From contig JBBKWP010000469.1 in assembly GCA_037968995.1 (NCBI GenBank), positions 1 to 7,169 of the forward strand: a stretch of 7,169 bases of DNA. The letters are read 5' to 3'. The notes beneath the pieces are model-generated. The model worked only from the letters and a program-made list of their open reading frames with translations, was not told where the DNA came from and made no database searches. This document shows positions 6,166-7,169 of the stretch, piece after piece. A program made the translations under genes and the position numbers. The first letter of the stretch is position 1; each line of letters begins with the position of its first letter. Source of the stretch: JAEXNA01 sp037968995. Its GTDB lineage: Bacteria > Vulcanimicrobiota > Xenobia > Xenobiales > JADMJV01.

Positions 6166-6600
6166 TTGAAGAGCTTTCTTATTTGGACAGCCGGATTTCT
6201 TGCTTTCGCGGGATTCTTGTGTGCAGTTTTTGGGAGAAACATGGCGAACTCAGCGATGAGGGGCCCAGCTATGGGGTGTTGTTCGAATCTGAGAACGTTC
6301 AGTAGCGCCATAGACGATTATCAAGGTGAGCACGACGGAACATACCCAGCCCAGTTGCAGGAGCTTGTCCCAAAGTATTTTCAGGAACTCCCGCGTTGCT
6401 CCCGTAGCAAAGAAGAGGCCACCAGTTACGTCTTTCAATCTAGCGAGGCCGGTGATGACTATGAGGTCCGATGCACGGCCGACCACTCTCACTGGCTCTT
6501 TTGGACCGACGACCTCAACTACTCACCCGACAGATTCCGATTCTTTTCGTCGGTAGGCCGTTTGAGTCCCAGCGAACAGGCTCCGGAATGGGCTCGGTGA
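6166..6600 (+). CDS. Pilin-like (type II secretion pseudopilin-related) small membrane protein
   Basis: A 144-residue protein beginning MKSFLIWTAGFLAFAGFLCAVF, an N-terminal membrane helix (about 4-23). The following region CCSNLRTFSSAIDDYQ (38-53), HDGTYPAQLQELVPKYFQ (57-73) and LPRC resembles the globular start of GspG-type and other pilin-like proteins, in which NL...AL..Y is followed by an x-DG-xYP-x2-L motif. The prepilin signal (G-F-T-L-I-E type, with Glu at position 5 of the mature protein) is absent, so it is probably not processed or polymerised like a true pilin. Cys38, Cys39, Cys78 and Cys103 could form disulfides outside the membrane. The TTG start is set by a strong Shine-Dalgarno site. 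The TPR gene follows 74 bases downstream on the same strand and may be co-transcribed. Confidence 0.85.
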   Translation: MKSFLIWTAGFLAFAGFLCAVFGRNMANSAMRGPAMGCCSNLRTFSSAIDDYQGEHDGTYPAQLQELVPKYFQELPRCSRSKEEATSYVFQSSEAGDDYEVRCTADHSHWLFWTDDLNYSPDRFRFFSSVGRLSPSEQAPEWAR

Positions 6601-6674
6601 TATCAGCAGTTTCAAGGCACACCTTCCTTTAAAGATTTTACCCTTCCCTTTCGCTATTGTTGGACGGGACCGCA

Positions 6675-7169
6675 ATGCTCGCCGAGGGGAGGCTTGCAGC
6701 CTCCACCGAACAACGAGGTATGCGACAAAGTAGCGGAAGCGGCATACGAACACTGTTCCTCGTACTGATCGGCGTAGCGGTGTACGTGCAGTTTCAAAAC
6801 ACTCCGACTTCCAACAAGGATCTGCCCGCTGTTCCCAGCCCCACGGCGGCCGTGGAAGTCGCTGAAAAGGGCACCGTCGGTCAGGACGCCTGGAACCGAT
6901 TTCGGGAGGTCGCCCAACGAGGCGATCAGGCACGGCACGCGGGGCAAAATGAAGAGGCGGAGCGACTTTACAGCGAGGCTCTGACCCACGCGAGTTGGCA
7001 TCCCGTTTGGAATAATCGGGCTTGGCTACGGTGTTTGAGAGATGATTATAAGGGCGCTCTGATGGACGCTCAAATGGCCATCGACGGCTGCAAAAACGAT
7101 CCCGAAGCTCTCAAAAACTACCATCACACCAAGGCCACGGCCCTACGAGGCTTAGGGCGAACGCCCGAG
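6675..7169 (+). CDS. Membrane-anchored TPR protein, N-terminal part (runs off right edge)
   Basis: The frame stays open for 165 codons from ATG 6675 to the window end. One hydrophobic helix, TLFLVLIGVAVYVQFQ (residues 26-41), is followed by a Pro/Ala/Ser linker and then tetratricopeptide repeats outside the membrane. Repeat 1 covers about 72-105 (...HAGQNEEAERLYSEAL), repeat 2 about 108-140 (WHPVWNNRAWLRCL then ALMDAQMAI), and repeat 3 begins near 143 (DPEALKNYHHTKATALRGLG). The N-A-W, Y-x2-A and A-I positions match the TPR consensus. An in-frame ATG at 6720 would give a shorter cytosolic tail and leave a hairpin (6688-6704) outside the coding region. The ATG at 6675 has a partial site (GGGA, five bases upstream), while the GAGG before 6720 is too close, so the first is preferred with little certainty. 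Partners are unknown; TPR domains mediate protein contacts. Confidence 0.8.
   Translation, partial: MLAEGRLAASTEQRGMRQSSGSGIRTLFLVLIGVAVYVQFQNTPTSNKDLPAVPSPTAAVEVAEKGTVGQDAWNRFREVAQRGDQARHAGQNEEAERLYSEALTHASWHPVWNNRAWLRCLRDDYKGALMDAQMAIDGCKNDPEALKNYHHTKATALRGLGRTPE
6688..6704 (+). repeat. Perfect GC-rich hairpin near the start of the TPR gene
   Basis: GGAGGC, loop TTGCA, GCCTCC forms a six-pair stem with only one A-T pair. It lies between the two candidate start codons (6675 and 6720) and has no following T-run, so it is not a typical intrinsic terminator. Confidence 0.5.

Noticed and set aside
1..7169. CRISPR array, tRNA, rRNA or insertion sequence
   Set aside because: No regularly spaced direct repeats, no cloverleaf or rRNA-like stretch, and no transposase reading frame or paired terminal inverted repeats were seen on reading either strand.

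Overview
The window reads as accessory chromosomal DNA of a bacterium with mixed base composition, by eye slightly GC-rich. Genes are short to medium and lie on both strands; two have clear Shine-Dalgarno sites paired with GTG or TTG starts. No ribosomal, tRNA or housekeeping gene fixes the taxonomy. A Uma2-family nuclease, a membrane-bound double zinc-ribbon protein, a pilin-like small membrane protein, TPR-type proteins and what looks like a degenerate GHKL/HSP90-like protein together recall large-genome environmental lineages (Myxococcota, Planctomycetota, Armatimonadota, Eremiobacterota or deep Cyanobacteria relatives). That is an impression only.

Layout from left to right. 1-403 (minus) is the N-terminal part of an alpha-helical, TPR-like protein that runs off the left edge. 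404-570 has no intact gene but holds a decayed remnant (460-540) that resembles two sites about 4-5 kb away. 571-1158 (minus) is a complete Uma2-family PD-(D/E)XK protein. 1159-1354 is a divergent intergenic region with a perfect inverted repeat. 1355-3745 (plus) is the main gene: a 796-residue membrane protein with two cytosolic zinc ribbons, three membrane segments and a large exported C-terminal region. Convergent to it, 3767-4054 (minus) encodes a very acidic 95-residue protein of unknown function, preceded by a plausible sigma70-type promoter. 4209-5570 (minus) is a 453-residue protein, tentatively of a degenerate GHKL (HSP90-like) type. 5680-6117 (minus) is a DUF2306-type membrane protein that lacks its N-terminal part and any start codon. 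6166-6600 (plus) is a pilin-like small membrane protein with a TTG start. 6675 to the right edge (plus) is a membrane-anchored TPR protein, incomplete.

No operon with an obvious biochemical pathway is visible. The clearest structural story is duplication and decay. The remnant at 460-540 keeps, on the same strand and in the same order, a piece resembling the end of the DUF2306 pseudogene followed by a piece matching the stop-codon end of the 453-residue gene. It looks like a duplicated block that lost about 1.5 kb internally. The zinc-ribbon protein, the GHKL-like protein and the flanking TPR proteins could belong to an uncharacterised envelope-linked regulatory or stress system. The sequence shows only their proximity, not a functional link.
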